DNA of 5,439 nt, taken from NCBI GenBank assembly GCA_017860985.1, contig JAGFXG010000110.1:1-5439 (forward strand). Reading direction: 5' to 3'. This document shows, one piece after another, positions 1 through 5,058 of the stretch. The DNA is from Deltaproteobacteria bacterium. GTDB taxonomy: Bacteria; Desulfobacterota; Syntrophia; Syntrophales; Smithellaceae. How positions within the stretch are numbered: position 1 is the stretch's first letter; every line of letters begins with the position of its first letter. The notes under the pieces were generated by a model. That model was not told where the DNA came from. It searched no databases and worked only from the letters and a program-made list of their open reading frames with translations. Made by a program: the position numbers and the translations under genes.

Positions 1-283
1 CATCTTCGCCGGTCATACTGATCAACAACGTGTCACCCGGACGGACAGGGCTCGTAAACCTGATTCTTTTCAGAGAAGAAATATGCACACTCTCTCCTTG
101 GTTCTTCGCATCCTGCAGGATGGTCTCATAAACGGCATGAACCACCGCAATGCCGGGCAAAATCGGTTCTCCGGGAAAATGCCCTGAAAACCAGACAGAG
201 TCCTTCGGAACAAAAACATGCGCTTCCAGTAAATTGGGTGCAACGCGCCTGATATCACTGGGCAGACTCCATCGATCGATCAA
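1..283 (-). CDS. FabZ/ApeI-type hotdog 3-hydroxyacyl-ACP dehydratase, 3' end outside window
   Basis: The minus frame reads without a stop from 283 to the left edge, giving about 94 residues of an N-terminal hotdog domain. The diagnostic segment WFSGHFPGEPILPGIAVVH lies at about residues 31-49. It matches the FabZ/ApeI signature GHFPxxPxxPG, with the catalytic His at residue 35. By family knowledge such enzymes dehydrate 3-hydroxyacyl-ACP in the cytoplasm; ApeI-like members work in polyene and specialised lipid clusters. I chose TTG at 283 because GGGGGAG lies 7 nt upstream. An in-frame ATG at 316 has its purine run only 1-2 nt away, so it is less likely; a TAG lies just beyond it. Residue 49, where FabZ carries its second catalytic acid (Glu), is His here. 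The gene follows the deacetylase after 131 bp and may have its own promoter. The family is clear; the exact acyl substrate and whether it is active are not. Confidence 0.85.
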   Translation of the reverse strand, partial: MIDRWSLPSDIRRVAPNLLEAHVFVPKDSVWFSGHFPGEPILPGIAVVHAVYETILQDAKNQGESVHISSLKRIRFTSPVRPGDTLLISMTGED

Positions 284-290
284 AAAATTA

Positions 291-297
291 CTCCCCC
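291..297 (-). promoter_or_regulatory. Ribosome binding site that decides the TTG start at 283
   Basis: On the minus strand GGGGGAG stands 7 nt upstream of TTG (283-281), which is good Shine-Dalgarno geometry. The competing in-frame ATG at 316 has GGAG separated by a single base, which is too close. This supports the shorter protein with a non-ATG start. Confidence 0.6.
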
Positions 298-368
298 GTT
301 CGTTTACGATACACATACTCCGATTAATCTAACTTATTCATATATTATTGGATAGTTTGTCAATCAAA

Positions 369-374
369 ATTATA
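369..374 (-). promoter_or_regulatory. Candidate extended -10 promoter for the FabZ/ApeI-like gene
   Basis: The minus strand reads TGGTATAAT here, a perfect TATAAT preceded by the TGn of an extended -10 element, in an AT-rich 131 bp gap. A weak -35 (TGTTCA, 3 of 6) lies 16 nt upstream. Initiation near 362 would leave a leader of about 80 nt before the TTG at 283. A perfect TTGACA also occurs on the same strand at 363-358, with a poor TATGAA 15 nt downstream. If real, the terminal gene can be transcribed separately from the upstream cluster. This is motif-based inference only. Confidence 0.4.
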
Positions 375-380
375 CCAGAC

Positions 381-405
381 GGCTGATCAATGAACATTTT
401 CAGCC
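381..405. repeat. Inverted repeat GGCTGA...TCAGCC downstream of the deacetylase stop
   Basis: Perfect 6-bp arms at 381-386 and 400-405 are separated by 13 nt, starting 9 bp past the deacetylase stop codon and just upstream of the extended -10 on the minus strand. No uninterrupted T run follows on either strand, so it is a poor intrinsic terminator. It could be a weak hairpin at the end of the upstream transcript or an operator for the next gene. A 6-bp match may also be chance. Confidence 0.25.
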
Positions 406-414
406 AAAGATCTT

Positions 415-1230
415 TCATGTCCTTGATTCTAAAATCATTATTTCCCTTTCAATGAGCCGGGCCAGGGGGACGACACGAAAGCCCCTGTCCTGAATGCCCT
501 TCAGAATATCCTCTATTTCCTGAAACAAAACAGGATGGTCCTCGCTGCGGCACGGCGGTTTGTCATGCAAAAGAATTATATCGCCATCCTTTAGTTTTTT
601 TAAAATCCGTACAGCCATATTTTTAACGCGGACATTCCCTGCATCCATCGCCCTGCAGCTGAACGTGACGCAAAACAACCCTAACCGATCAAGGATCGAC
701 GGCAGTTTTGGATTGATGATCCCGACGGGTGGACGAAAAGCCATCGCATCAACTCCCATTTTGCGTAAAACAACCTGTGCTTCATAAACTTCCCGGTAAA
801 GCACACGGTAACTTTTCAACATGACCAAGGGATCATGATTCATGGAATGATTGCCGATACTGTGGCCCCTCCGGATAATCTCATCAATAAGGCCCGGATA
901 TTGCGTGGCATTTAACCCGGACACAAAAAATGTTGCCCGGAGGGAATACCGGTCAAGCAGATCAAGAATTTTAATGGTGGTAACTTCAGAAGGACCGTCG
1001 TCAAAAGTGATCGCTACATTTTTTTCCCCTGAGCGTCCCCTGCTGATCACGGGCCCCAGAAAGTTCGTTTGAGGATAAAAACAGGCGCCCACGCACAAGA
1101 CAATATACAAAAACAAAAGGGCAGCGGACAGAAACGGCTGAACAAAAAAGGCGGCAGCGGCGGCAATCATCAGAACGATTCCCGTGATATGAGCGGGACT
1201 CACCGCTGCCTTTCGATCTTTCATAACCAT
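415..1230 (-). CDS. Membrane-anchored polysaccharide deacetylase (NodB/CE4 domain)
   Basis: The 271-residue protein has two hydrophobic segments at about 13-30 and 33-52 and then a NodB homology domain from about 70 to 260. The CE4 motifs appear in order: TFDDGP at 75-80 (D77 presumed base, D78 metal ligand); HSMNH at 128-132 (H128 and H132 metal ligands); RPPVG at 166-170; LLHD at 220-223 (H222 presumed catalytic). The family removes N- or O-acetyl groups from sugars with a divalent metal. The N-terminal anchor suggests the domain faces the periplasm, though topology is inferred. Val169 replaces the usual aromatic of motif 3, and the usual Trp of motif 4 is not evident around 186-199. ATG 1230 has no strong ribosome binding site; ATG 1224 is an alternative. 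It sits 46 bp after the radical SAM gene, in a run of acyl-ACP genes, so its substrate may be a glycolipid sugar, but that is inference. Confidence 0.88.
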   Translation of the reverse strand: MVMKDRKAAVSPAHITGIVLMIAAAAAFFVQPFLSAALLFLYIVLCVGACFYPQTNFLGPVISRGRSGEKNVAITFDDGPSEVTTIKILDLLDRYSLRATFFVSGLNATQYPGLIDEIIRRGHSIGNHSMNHDPLVMLKSYRVLYREVYEAQVVLRKMGVDAMAFRPPVGIINPKLPSILDRLGLFCVTFSCRAMDAGNVRVKNMAVRILKKLKDGDIILLHDKPPCRSEDHPVLFQEIEDILKGIQDRGFRVVPLARLIEREIMILESRT

Positions 1231-1276
1231 ACTTTTTTGAGTACCGATATTCTGCCGAATAAGAAATGGCCTTGAT

Positions 1277-2626
1277 TCAGATCAGATGTTCCCACAAGGG
1301 CCCCGTATGCCCCCGTTCGTAAAGCCTTGGTAATATACGAGTCGCCTTGCTCTCACCCGCTCCGATCAGCCAGTTCAGCCGGCCATCGGCATGCGCTTCT
1401 ACTTTTTTTATAATATCGACATCGGAAATAAAACGGGACCGGTAAAAAACCGGTTCAATCAGATTCTGTGACGCGCCGATCTGCCCTTCACCGACAGCCG
1501 TGTCATACAGGGCCGTATGCGGATAAACGCGGATGCCGCAAAAAAAGAAAAAAACAGCCTTTGCCAGCTGATCCACGCTGTTTAATGTTTCCTGGAGCGT
1601 TTCTTCATTCTCGCCGGGTCCGCCCAGCATAAAATAATGGGCAATAAACAAACCGGCCTCGAGGGCCTTATGATGAGCCCGAAAAACGTCGGAGGTGACA
1701 AAAGGTTTTTGCAGGCTATGAAGCATCTTGTCACACATGGACTCGGTTCCAAATTCCACGTGCGTCAGTCCTGCGCCAGAGAGTTTTTGATAATAATCAT
1801 CCGGGGGAACCGTAGGTGCGAAAAACCCTCCCCACGGGATAGAGACACCGGCATTCACAAACGCTTCAGCCACTTGCAGGCTGTGATCGTAGCTGGCGTT
1901 GAAAGCGGAATCCGTTATGAAAATATATTTGGCACCGGCATTCTGCAGTTCGCAGGCCTGCCTCGCAACTTCCTGCGGCTCAAAAAAGCGCAGCCGTCCA
2001 CCTTCGATATGTGGATAGGTGCAGTAGCTGCACTTAAACGGACAGCCTCTTTTCGTCTGCAAATTGAGCATGCCGCCGTAGGACAGGTAATATTTCGTGT
2101 GCGCCGAATCCGGATCAAACGTCCTGCGCATTCCCCCGTTCCATGCTTTGTAATCAACCGAAGTAGACTGTTTTGTGACGATACCGGGAATGGCTGAGAC
2201 ATCGATTTTATCTTCCAGCGCCGCCAGCAAAACGGGGAACCTCTCCCCTTCTCCGGCGATACCGTAATCCGCATCCAGAGCGCGTATGAATTCCAGGGGG
2301 AAAACCGTGTAACCGCTGCCTCCCAAAATTATCGGCGCTTGAGAATTGCGCCGGATCACCTCCACCAGATGCTGATAATCGGATAGAAAACCCTTACTGT
2401 TGATCGTGTCCGTATTGTCAACGTTTCGAATCGAAAGACCGATATAATCCGGCGCGTAAGAGAGCACCTGCTGCCCCAGTTTTTCGAGAGATGAAAATTC
2501 ATTCATGTCCAGGATTTTTGTTTCATACCGGGACTTCAAAACGCCAACCACATAATCCAGCCCCAGCGGATAGACCGCATAGGGTTTCTTCATCATATTG
2601 GCAGAAATCAGCAGTACTCTCTTCAT
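1277..2626 (-). CDS. B12-binding-domain radical SAM protein, probable acyl/lipid-tailoring enzyme
   Basis: The 449-residue product has the standard two-part layout. Residues 1-140 form a cobalamin-binding-type Rossmann domain: the early YPLGLDYVVGVL stretch, ILGGSG at 100-105 and GEGE at 125-128. Residues about 185-400 form the radical SAM barrel with C195, C199 and C202 in CPFKCSYC, the CX3CX2C cluster motif. Later family landmarks are FGTES at 292-296 and GGPGE at 335-339. It should bind a 4Fe-4S cluster and S-adenosylmethionine, and probably cobalamin. No DxHxxG cobalamin-ligand motif is visible; many members of this superfamily lack it. Known members methylate unactivated carbons or do ring and rearrangement chemistry; the reaction here cannot be read from sequence. 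It starts 57 bp after the ACP gene, which suggests an ACP-bound or lipid substrate. ATG 2626 has only a weak upstream purine stretch but fits the domain start. The family is certain, the reaction unknown. Confidence 0.92.
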   Translation of the reverse strand: MKRVLLISANMMKKPYAVYPLGLDYVVGVLKSRYETKILDMNEFSSLEKLGQQVLSYAPDYIGLSIRNVDNTDTINSKGFLSDYQHLVEVIRRNSQAPIILGGSGYTVFPLEFIRALDADYGIAGEGERFPVLLAALEDKIDVSAIPGIVTKQSTSVDYKAWNGGMRRTFDPDSAHTKYYLSYGGMLNLQTKRGCPFKCSYCTYPHIEGGRLRFFEPQEVARQACELQNAGAKYIFITDSAFNASYDHSLQVAEAFVNAGVSIPWGGFFAPTVPPDDYYQKLSGAGLTHVEFGTESMCDKMLHSLQKPFVTSDVFRAHHKALEAGLFIAHYFMLGGPGENEETLQETLNSVDQLAKAVFFFFCGIRVYPHTALYDTAVGEGQIGASQNLIEPVFYRSRFISDVDIIKKVEAHADGRLNWLIGAGESKATRILPRLYERGHTGPLWEHLI

Positions 2627-2683
2627 GAAATCATCAGACTCTTTGTAGAAGCAAACAATAACGGCAATCGTCTATATCGAAGG

Positions 2684-2956
2684 CTAAGCCTTTGCATTCT
2701 TCGCTTGTAGAATGTAAGAGGCCAAAGCGCGAACCGAAGCAAACACTTTGGCGCCCAGTTCCTTGCTCTCAATTTTAACACCGTAATCCTTCTCAATCAT
2801 CATGACCAGCTCCAGCACATCAATGGAATCAATGCCTGTATCACCGCCGACCAGCGGCTCATCATCCTTAATGTCTTCAGGGGTCACGTCCAGCAGCCCC
2901 AGTGTCTCAATGATTTTCACTTTAAGTTCACTGATTGTTTCTTCTATTGTACTCAT
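2684..2956 (-). CDS. Acyl carrier protein
   Basis: This 90-residue acidic helical protein carries GIDSIDVLEL at 41-50, the phosphopantetheine attachment motif, with Ser44 as the expected attachment site. Length and the pattern of an N-terminal helix, an acidic loop (DDEPL) and an ExDYGV-type third helix match the ACP family. After modification by a phosphopantetheinyl transferase it would carry the growing chain as a thioester in the cytoplasm. It lies among two dehydratases and a radical SAM gene rather than with fabD, fabG and fabF, so it is likely a pathway-specific ACP and not the housekeeping AcpP (inference). It departs from housekeeping ACPs in GIDSI rather than the common GADSL. ATG 2956 is backed by a strong ribosome binding site. 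It lies 46 bp after the membrane protein and is probably co-transcribed with it. Confidence 0.95.
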   Translation of the reverse strand: MSTIEETISELKVKIIETLGLLDVTPEDIKDDEPLVGGDTGIDSIDVLELVMMIEKDYGVKIESKELGAKVFASVRALASYILQAKNAKA

Positions 2957-2958
2957 GC

Positions 2959-2966
2959 ATCACCTC
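2959..2966 (-). promoter_or_regulatory. Strong ribosome binding site of the ACP gene
   Basis: The minus strand reads GAGGTGAT, eight bases complementary to the anti-Shine-Dalgarno end of 16S rRNA, with the AGG core 6 nt before ATG 2956. It is the best site in the cluster and fits the high expression expected of a carrier protein. Confidence 0.6.
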
Positions 2967-3002
2967 GATATGTTGAATTCAGCGTTGAAACACCTCCGGT
3001 TA

Positions 3003-3398
3003 TCATCCTTTGTCACTAGAACCGGATTCGGAAATCATCCGGACATCGTCACCAAGAATTTTCTCCAATATGATCCGCACCAGCCACCGGCAAAAAACAT
3101 GGAAATACGTTTTCCCAACCATCTTGATGCCGATGATAAAGATAATCGTGGAGATCGCGTAAATTAATGGCCCGCCAATGACAGCCACCAGCGGTTTTTT
3201 CATCCAGACGGCGATGATGCCCATGGCAATGACAGCCGGTAAACCGATTACATAACTGACCCCGATCATAATCATGCCGGCGATCATCGACGGCGTCGGC
3301 TTTTCCCGAATGGCCTTCAGATCAGCATGATCCTCAATGGCTGTTTTGCAATATTTCGTACGGGCCCAATAAAGAGCCGTTTTTTTTACAATGTTCAA
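3003..3398 (-). CDS. Small membrane protein of unknown function
   Basis: I do not recognise a family for this 131-residue protein. It has a basic, soluble N-terminal part (about 1-35, with a charged EDHADLKAIREK stretch), then a strongly hydrophobic region at about 37-66 (one long helix or a tight hairpin), a second membrane segment at about 69-92, and a charged C-terminal tail ending in a Ser/Gly-rich stretch. There is no signal peptide or lipobox. The start is TTG at 3398, supported by AGGGAG 5 nt upstream; an in-frame stop lies just above it and no ATG fits. It sits between the FabA-type dehydratase (106 bp before it) and the ACP gene (46 bp after it), so a role tied to the acyl pathway is plausible, such as docking enzymes at the membrane or moving a lipid product. 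That role is inference from position only. Confidence 0.75.
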   Translation of the reverse strand: MNIVKKTALYWARTKYCKTAIEDHADLKAIREKPTPSMIAGMIMIGVSYVIGLPAVIAMGIIAVWMKKPLVAVIGGPLIYAISTIIFIIGIKMVGKTYFHVFCRWLVRIILEKILGDDVRMISESGSSDKG

Positions 3399-3401
3399 AA
3401 G

Positions 3402-3409
3402 CTCTCCCT
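3402..3409 (-). promoter_or_regulatory. Ribosome binding site for the TTG start at 3398
   Basis: AGGGAGAG on the minus strand places AGGGAG 5 nt upstream of TTG 3398-3396. An in-frame TGA stop just upstream excludes a longer version. This is the second TTG-initiated gene in the cluster. Confidence 0.55.
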
Positions 3410-3434
3410 GTCAAACATATATAAAGAACATGTC

Positions 3435-3464
3435 ATCATAGCTTCAATCGGGAAAGATTTTCAA
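3435..3464 (-). promoter_or_regulatory. Candidate promoter between fabA and the membrane protein gene
   Basis: On the minus strand TTGAAA (3464-3459, 5 of 6 to consensus) and TATGAT (3440-3435, 5 of 6) are separated by 18 nt, in the 106 bp gap after fabA. Initiation near 3428 would give a leader of about 30 nt. It could supply the membrane protein, ACP and radical SAM genes apart from fabA. The call rests on consensus match alone. Confidence 0.4.
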
Positions 3465-3504
3465 TATTTTTTGCCGGTAAAAAACAGAGCACATCCCCGT
3501 TTTT

Positions 3505-4098
3505 CTATCTATTCATCATTCCGCCTATGGAATTTTTTGAGCGATTCGGATAATCGGGATAAACAATATCTTTAAATACCCCGACACGCGCTTGAGCAAC
3601 CGTGGCAATGAGTTCATCATCCACATAAATCCGTCCATCACCAATAACTACGGACGCACCGGATTCCTTCAAACGTGAAAATCGACGCACGTCGGCTTCA
3701 AAGCGGACCGTTTTATTGTAGGGCCGGATCTGACCGTTAAATGATATATCGGCACACCCCAGAGCCCTTCCAGTACCGAGCGCTCCGCGCCAGACACAAT
3801 AATAACCCAGCAACTGCCAGATCGCATCAACACCAAGACATCCAGGCTGCACCGGGTCGCCCGGCATGTGGCATTGAAAATACCAGGCATCCAGACGGAT
3901 ATCCTGCTCGGCAACAATCCTTCCTCCTTTGCCGTTGGTTTCGATCAGCGTGATTCGATCGAACATGAGAAATGGCGGGGCGGGCAGACGTGCATCAAAA
4001 AAAGGCGGCGGATCCGAGACGAGGGTTCCATAGGCAAACGCCAGAATTTCTTCAAAATTAAAGGATTTTTTCTCTGTAAATGCTCGGTAGGTCAGCAT
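3505..4098 (-). CDS. fabA: FabA-type 3-hydroxyacyl-ACP dehydratase/isomerase
   Basis: The 197-residue protein resembles E. coli FabA along most of its length. Shared blocks include LPAPPFLMFDRI (38-49), CHMPGDPVQPGCLGVDAIWQ (76-95) and GRALGCADISFNGQI (110-124). The expected catalytic pair is present as H77 and D91, the same 14-residue spacing as His70/Asp84 of E. coli FabA. FabA dehydrates 3-hydroxyacyl-ACP and, in true members, isomerises trans-2 to cis-3 decenoyl-ACP, the branch point of anaerobic unsaturated fatty acid synthesis. Here it heads an operon with a private ACP and no fabB is in view, so a specialised role is possible. It has about 20 extra C-terminal residues, rich in Asn, Arg and Gly, beyond the E. 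coli end. Isomerase activity cannot be told from dehydratase activity by sequence alone. ATG 4098 has only a distant GGGAG (about 14 nt). Confidence 0.92.
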   Translation of the reverse strand: MLTYRAFTEKKSFNFEEILAFAYGTLVSDPPPFFDARLPAPPFLMFDRITLIETNGKGGRIVAEQDIRLDAWYFQCHMPGDPVQPGCLGVDAIWQLLGYYCVWRGALGTGRALGCADISFNGQIRPYNKTVRFEADVRRFSRLKESGASVVIGDGRIYVDDELIATVAQARVGVFKDIVYPDYPNRSKNSIGGMMNR

Positions 4099-4149
4099 GA
4101 TTTTTTCTCTTTCTCCCGGGCTACAATGTGCAGCCGGCTTCAGGGTTTT

Positions 4150-4162
4150 TGGTTTTAAACCA
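4150..4162. repeat. Small inverted repeat in the fabA leader
   Basis: TGGTTT and AAACCA flank a single T, a 13-bp near-palindrome in the divergent intergenic region, about 50 bp upstream of the fabA start. Its size and place would suit a repressor half-site pair in the fabA leader. No known operator consensus is matched, and the AT-rich core could arise by chance. Confidence 0.25.
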
Positions 4163-4219
4163 GTGCCCAGGTACCCGGACAGATCGGATAAAAGAGCAAA
4201 ATCTCCAGCGTTTAAAGTC

Positions 4220-4246
4220 CCTATAAGAGAAACGTCCGTTTGTCAA
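4220..4246 (-). promoter_or_regulatory. Candidate promoter of the fabA-led operon
   Basis: The minus strand has a perfect TTGACA at 4246-4241 and TATAGG at 4225-4220 with a short 15-nt spacer. Initiation near 4213 would leave a leader of about 115 nt before fabA. The perfect -35 is encouraging; the short spacer and 4-of-6 -10 suggest a weak or activator-dependent promoter. Nothing else in the 242 bp intergenic stretch competes clearly on this strand. Confidence 0.4.
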
Positions 4247-4271
4247 AAGAAAAAACCCGCATAGAAATCTC

Positions 4272-4301
4272 TTGGCAAGAAATATTGAATTCAGCTATAA
4301 G
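4272..4301 (+). promoter_or_regulatory. Candidate promoter of the flavin reductase-rubredoxin gene
   Basis: TTGGCA (4272-4277, 5 of 6) and TATAAG (4296-4301, 5 of 6) are 18 nt apart. Initiation near 4308 would give a leader of about 33 nt, and GAGGA at 4329-4333 serves as ribosome binding site for ATG 4341. It lies back to back with the fabA promoter, the two -35 elements being 25 bp apart. Confidence 0.45.
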
Positions 4302-4340
4302 ATGCGTCAACATAATATTTCGGAAAAGAGGAAATAAAAA

Positions 4341-5036
4341 ATGAACCGCGCAGCCCTTCACAAAATCAGCTACGGTCTTTACATCGTAACGTCGGGACAG
4401 GAAGGCAAATTCAACGGCCAGATCGCCAATTCCATTGTTCAGGCAACATCTAAACCGGCTACCCTGGTCATCTGCATCAACAGGGAAAACTACACACATG
4501 AATTAATACGGCAAAGCCGGAAATTTACCGTTTCGATCCTATCAGAGGCCGCGCCAATGACCTTTATCGGTCTGTTTGGCTTTAAAAGCGGCCGTGACGT
4601 TGATAAGTTGAAAGACGTCAAAACAAAAAGCGGCGTCACGGGTGTGCCGATCGTTCTGGACTATTCCATAGGCTTCATCGAAGCAGAGGTTGAAGGCGAA
4701 CTCGATTGCGGAACACATACGGTATTTGTAGGCAGGGTCGTCGAAGCGGATCTGACGGGAGAAGGACAGCCGATGACCTATGATTACTATCAGAATGTCA
4801 AAGGCGGAAAATCTCCTAAAACTGCGCCGACTTTTGACCAGGAAGCGGCTGCGACCAAACCCAAAGCACAGAGCGCCGCCCGTTATGTATGTTCCGTTTG
4901 CGGTTATGTATACGATCCGGAAAAAGGTGACCCGGACAATGGCATCGCCCCGGGCACCGGGTTTGAAGACATCCCTGATTCCTGGACCTGCCCTGTGTGC
5001 GGAGCGGAAAAGTCACAGTTTGAAAAAGAAAATTAA
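4341..5036 (+). CDS. hrb: Flavin reductase-rubredoxin fusion (high-molecular-weight rubredoxin type)
   Basis: The 231-residue protein joins two domains. Residues 1-150 form an FMN-binding flavin reductase-like split barrel ([16 protein letters not shown] near 24-39, THTVFVGRV at 125-133). After a linker rich in Ala, Lys and Pro (155-180), residues 181-229 form a rubredoxin with iron ligands C184, C187, C217 and C220, spaced exactly as in free rubredoxins, plus the usual [12 protein letters not shown] and WTCPVCG blocks. The layout and length match Hrb of Moorella thermoacetica, which passes electrons from NADH to the flavodiiron protein FprA for O2 or NO reduction. No flavodiiron gene is in the window, so the partner is unknown. 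It should be cytoplasmic. ATG 4341 follows GAGGA after 7 nt. It is divergent from the fabA operon and 22 bp upstream of a lipoprotein gene. Domain calls are firm; the physiological role is inferred from the family. Confidence 0.92.
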   Translation: MNRAALHKISYGLYIVTSGQEGKFNGQIANSIVQATSKPATLVICINRENYTHELIRQSRKFTVSILSEAAPMTFIGLFGFKSGRDVDKLKDVKTKSGVTGVPIVLDYSIGFIEAEVEGELDCGTHTVFVGRVVEADLTGEGQPMTYDYYQNVKGGKSPKTAPTFDQEAAATKPKAQSAARYVCSVCGYVYDPEKGDPDNGIAPGTGFEDIPDSWTCPVCGAEKSQFEKEN

Positions 5037-5043
5037 CGGCTTA

Positions 5044-5048
5044 AAGGA
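5044..5048 (+). promoter_or_regulatory. Ribosome binding site of the lipoprotein gene
   Basis: AAGGA ends 10 nt before ATG 5059, inside the 22 bp gap after the rubredoxin-fusion stop codon. It supports the 5059 start and translation from a shared transcript. The in-frame ATG at 5077 has no comparable site. Confidence 0.5.
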
Positions 5049-5058
5049 AAAATTAATA

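Noticed and set aside
70..258. Minus-strand 62-codon frame at the left edge
   Set aside because: A neighbouring frame of the same strand carries the GHFPGEPILPG dehydratase signature without a stop, so this frame is a shadow.
381..405. Intrinsic terminator after the deacetylase gene
   Set aside because: The 6-bp stem has a 13-nt loop and is not followed by a T run on the transcribed strand; it is kept only as a low-confidence inverted repeat.
1637..2197. Open frame of 186 codons on the plus strand inside the radical SAM gene
   Set aside because: It is antisense to a protein with full domain motifs, resembles no family and lacks a ribosome binding site; it is a by-product of the minus-strand codon pattern.
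2627..2683. A small gene or RNA in the gap between the ACP and radical SAM genes
   Set aside because: The 57 bp gap has no start with a ribosome binding site and no clear hairpin; it looks like a plain spacer.
2802..3167. Plus-strand open frame rich in Ser, Thr and Met over the ACP and membrane protein genes
   Set aside because: Its low-complexity start is the reverse reading of the ACP helix codons, and it spans two real genes on the other strand.
3467..3484. TTTTTTGCCGGTAAAAAA as a bidirectional terminator after fabA
   Set aside because: The near-palindrome has no loop between its arms and one mismatched pair, so it cannot form a usable terminator hairpin.
4221..4499. Minus-strand 92-codon frame across the divergent promoter region
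   Set aside because: It overlaps the firm N-terminus of the rubredoxin fusion and both promoter candidates, and has no family resemblance.
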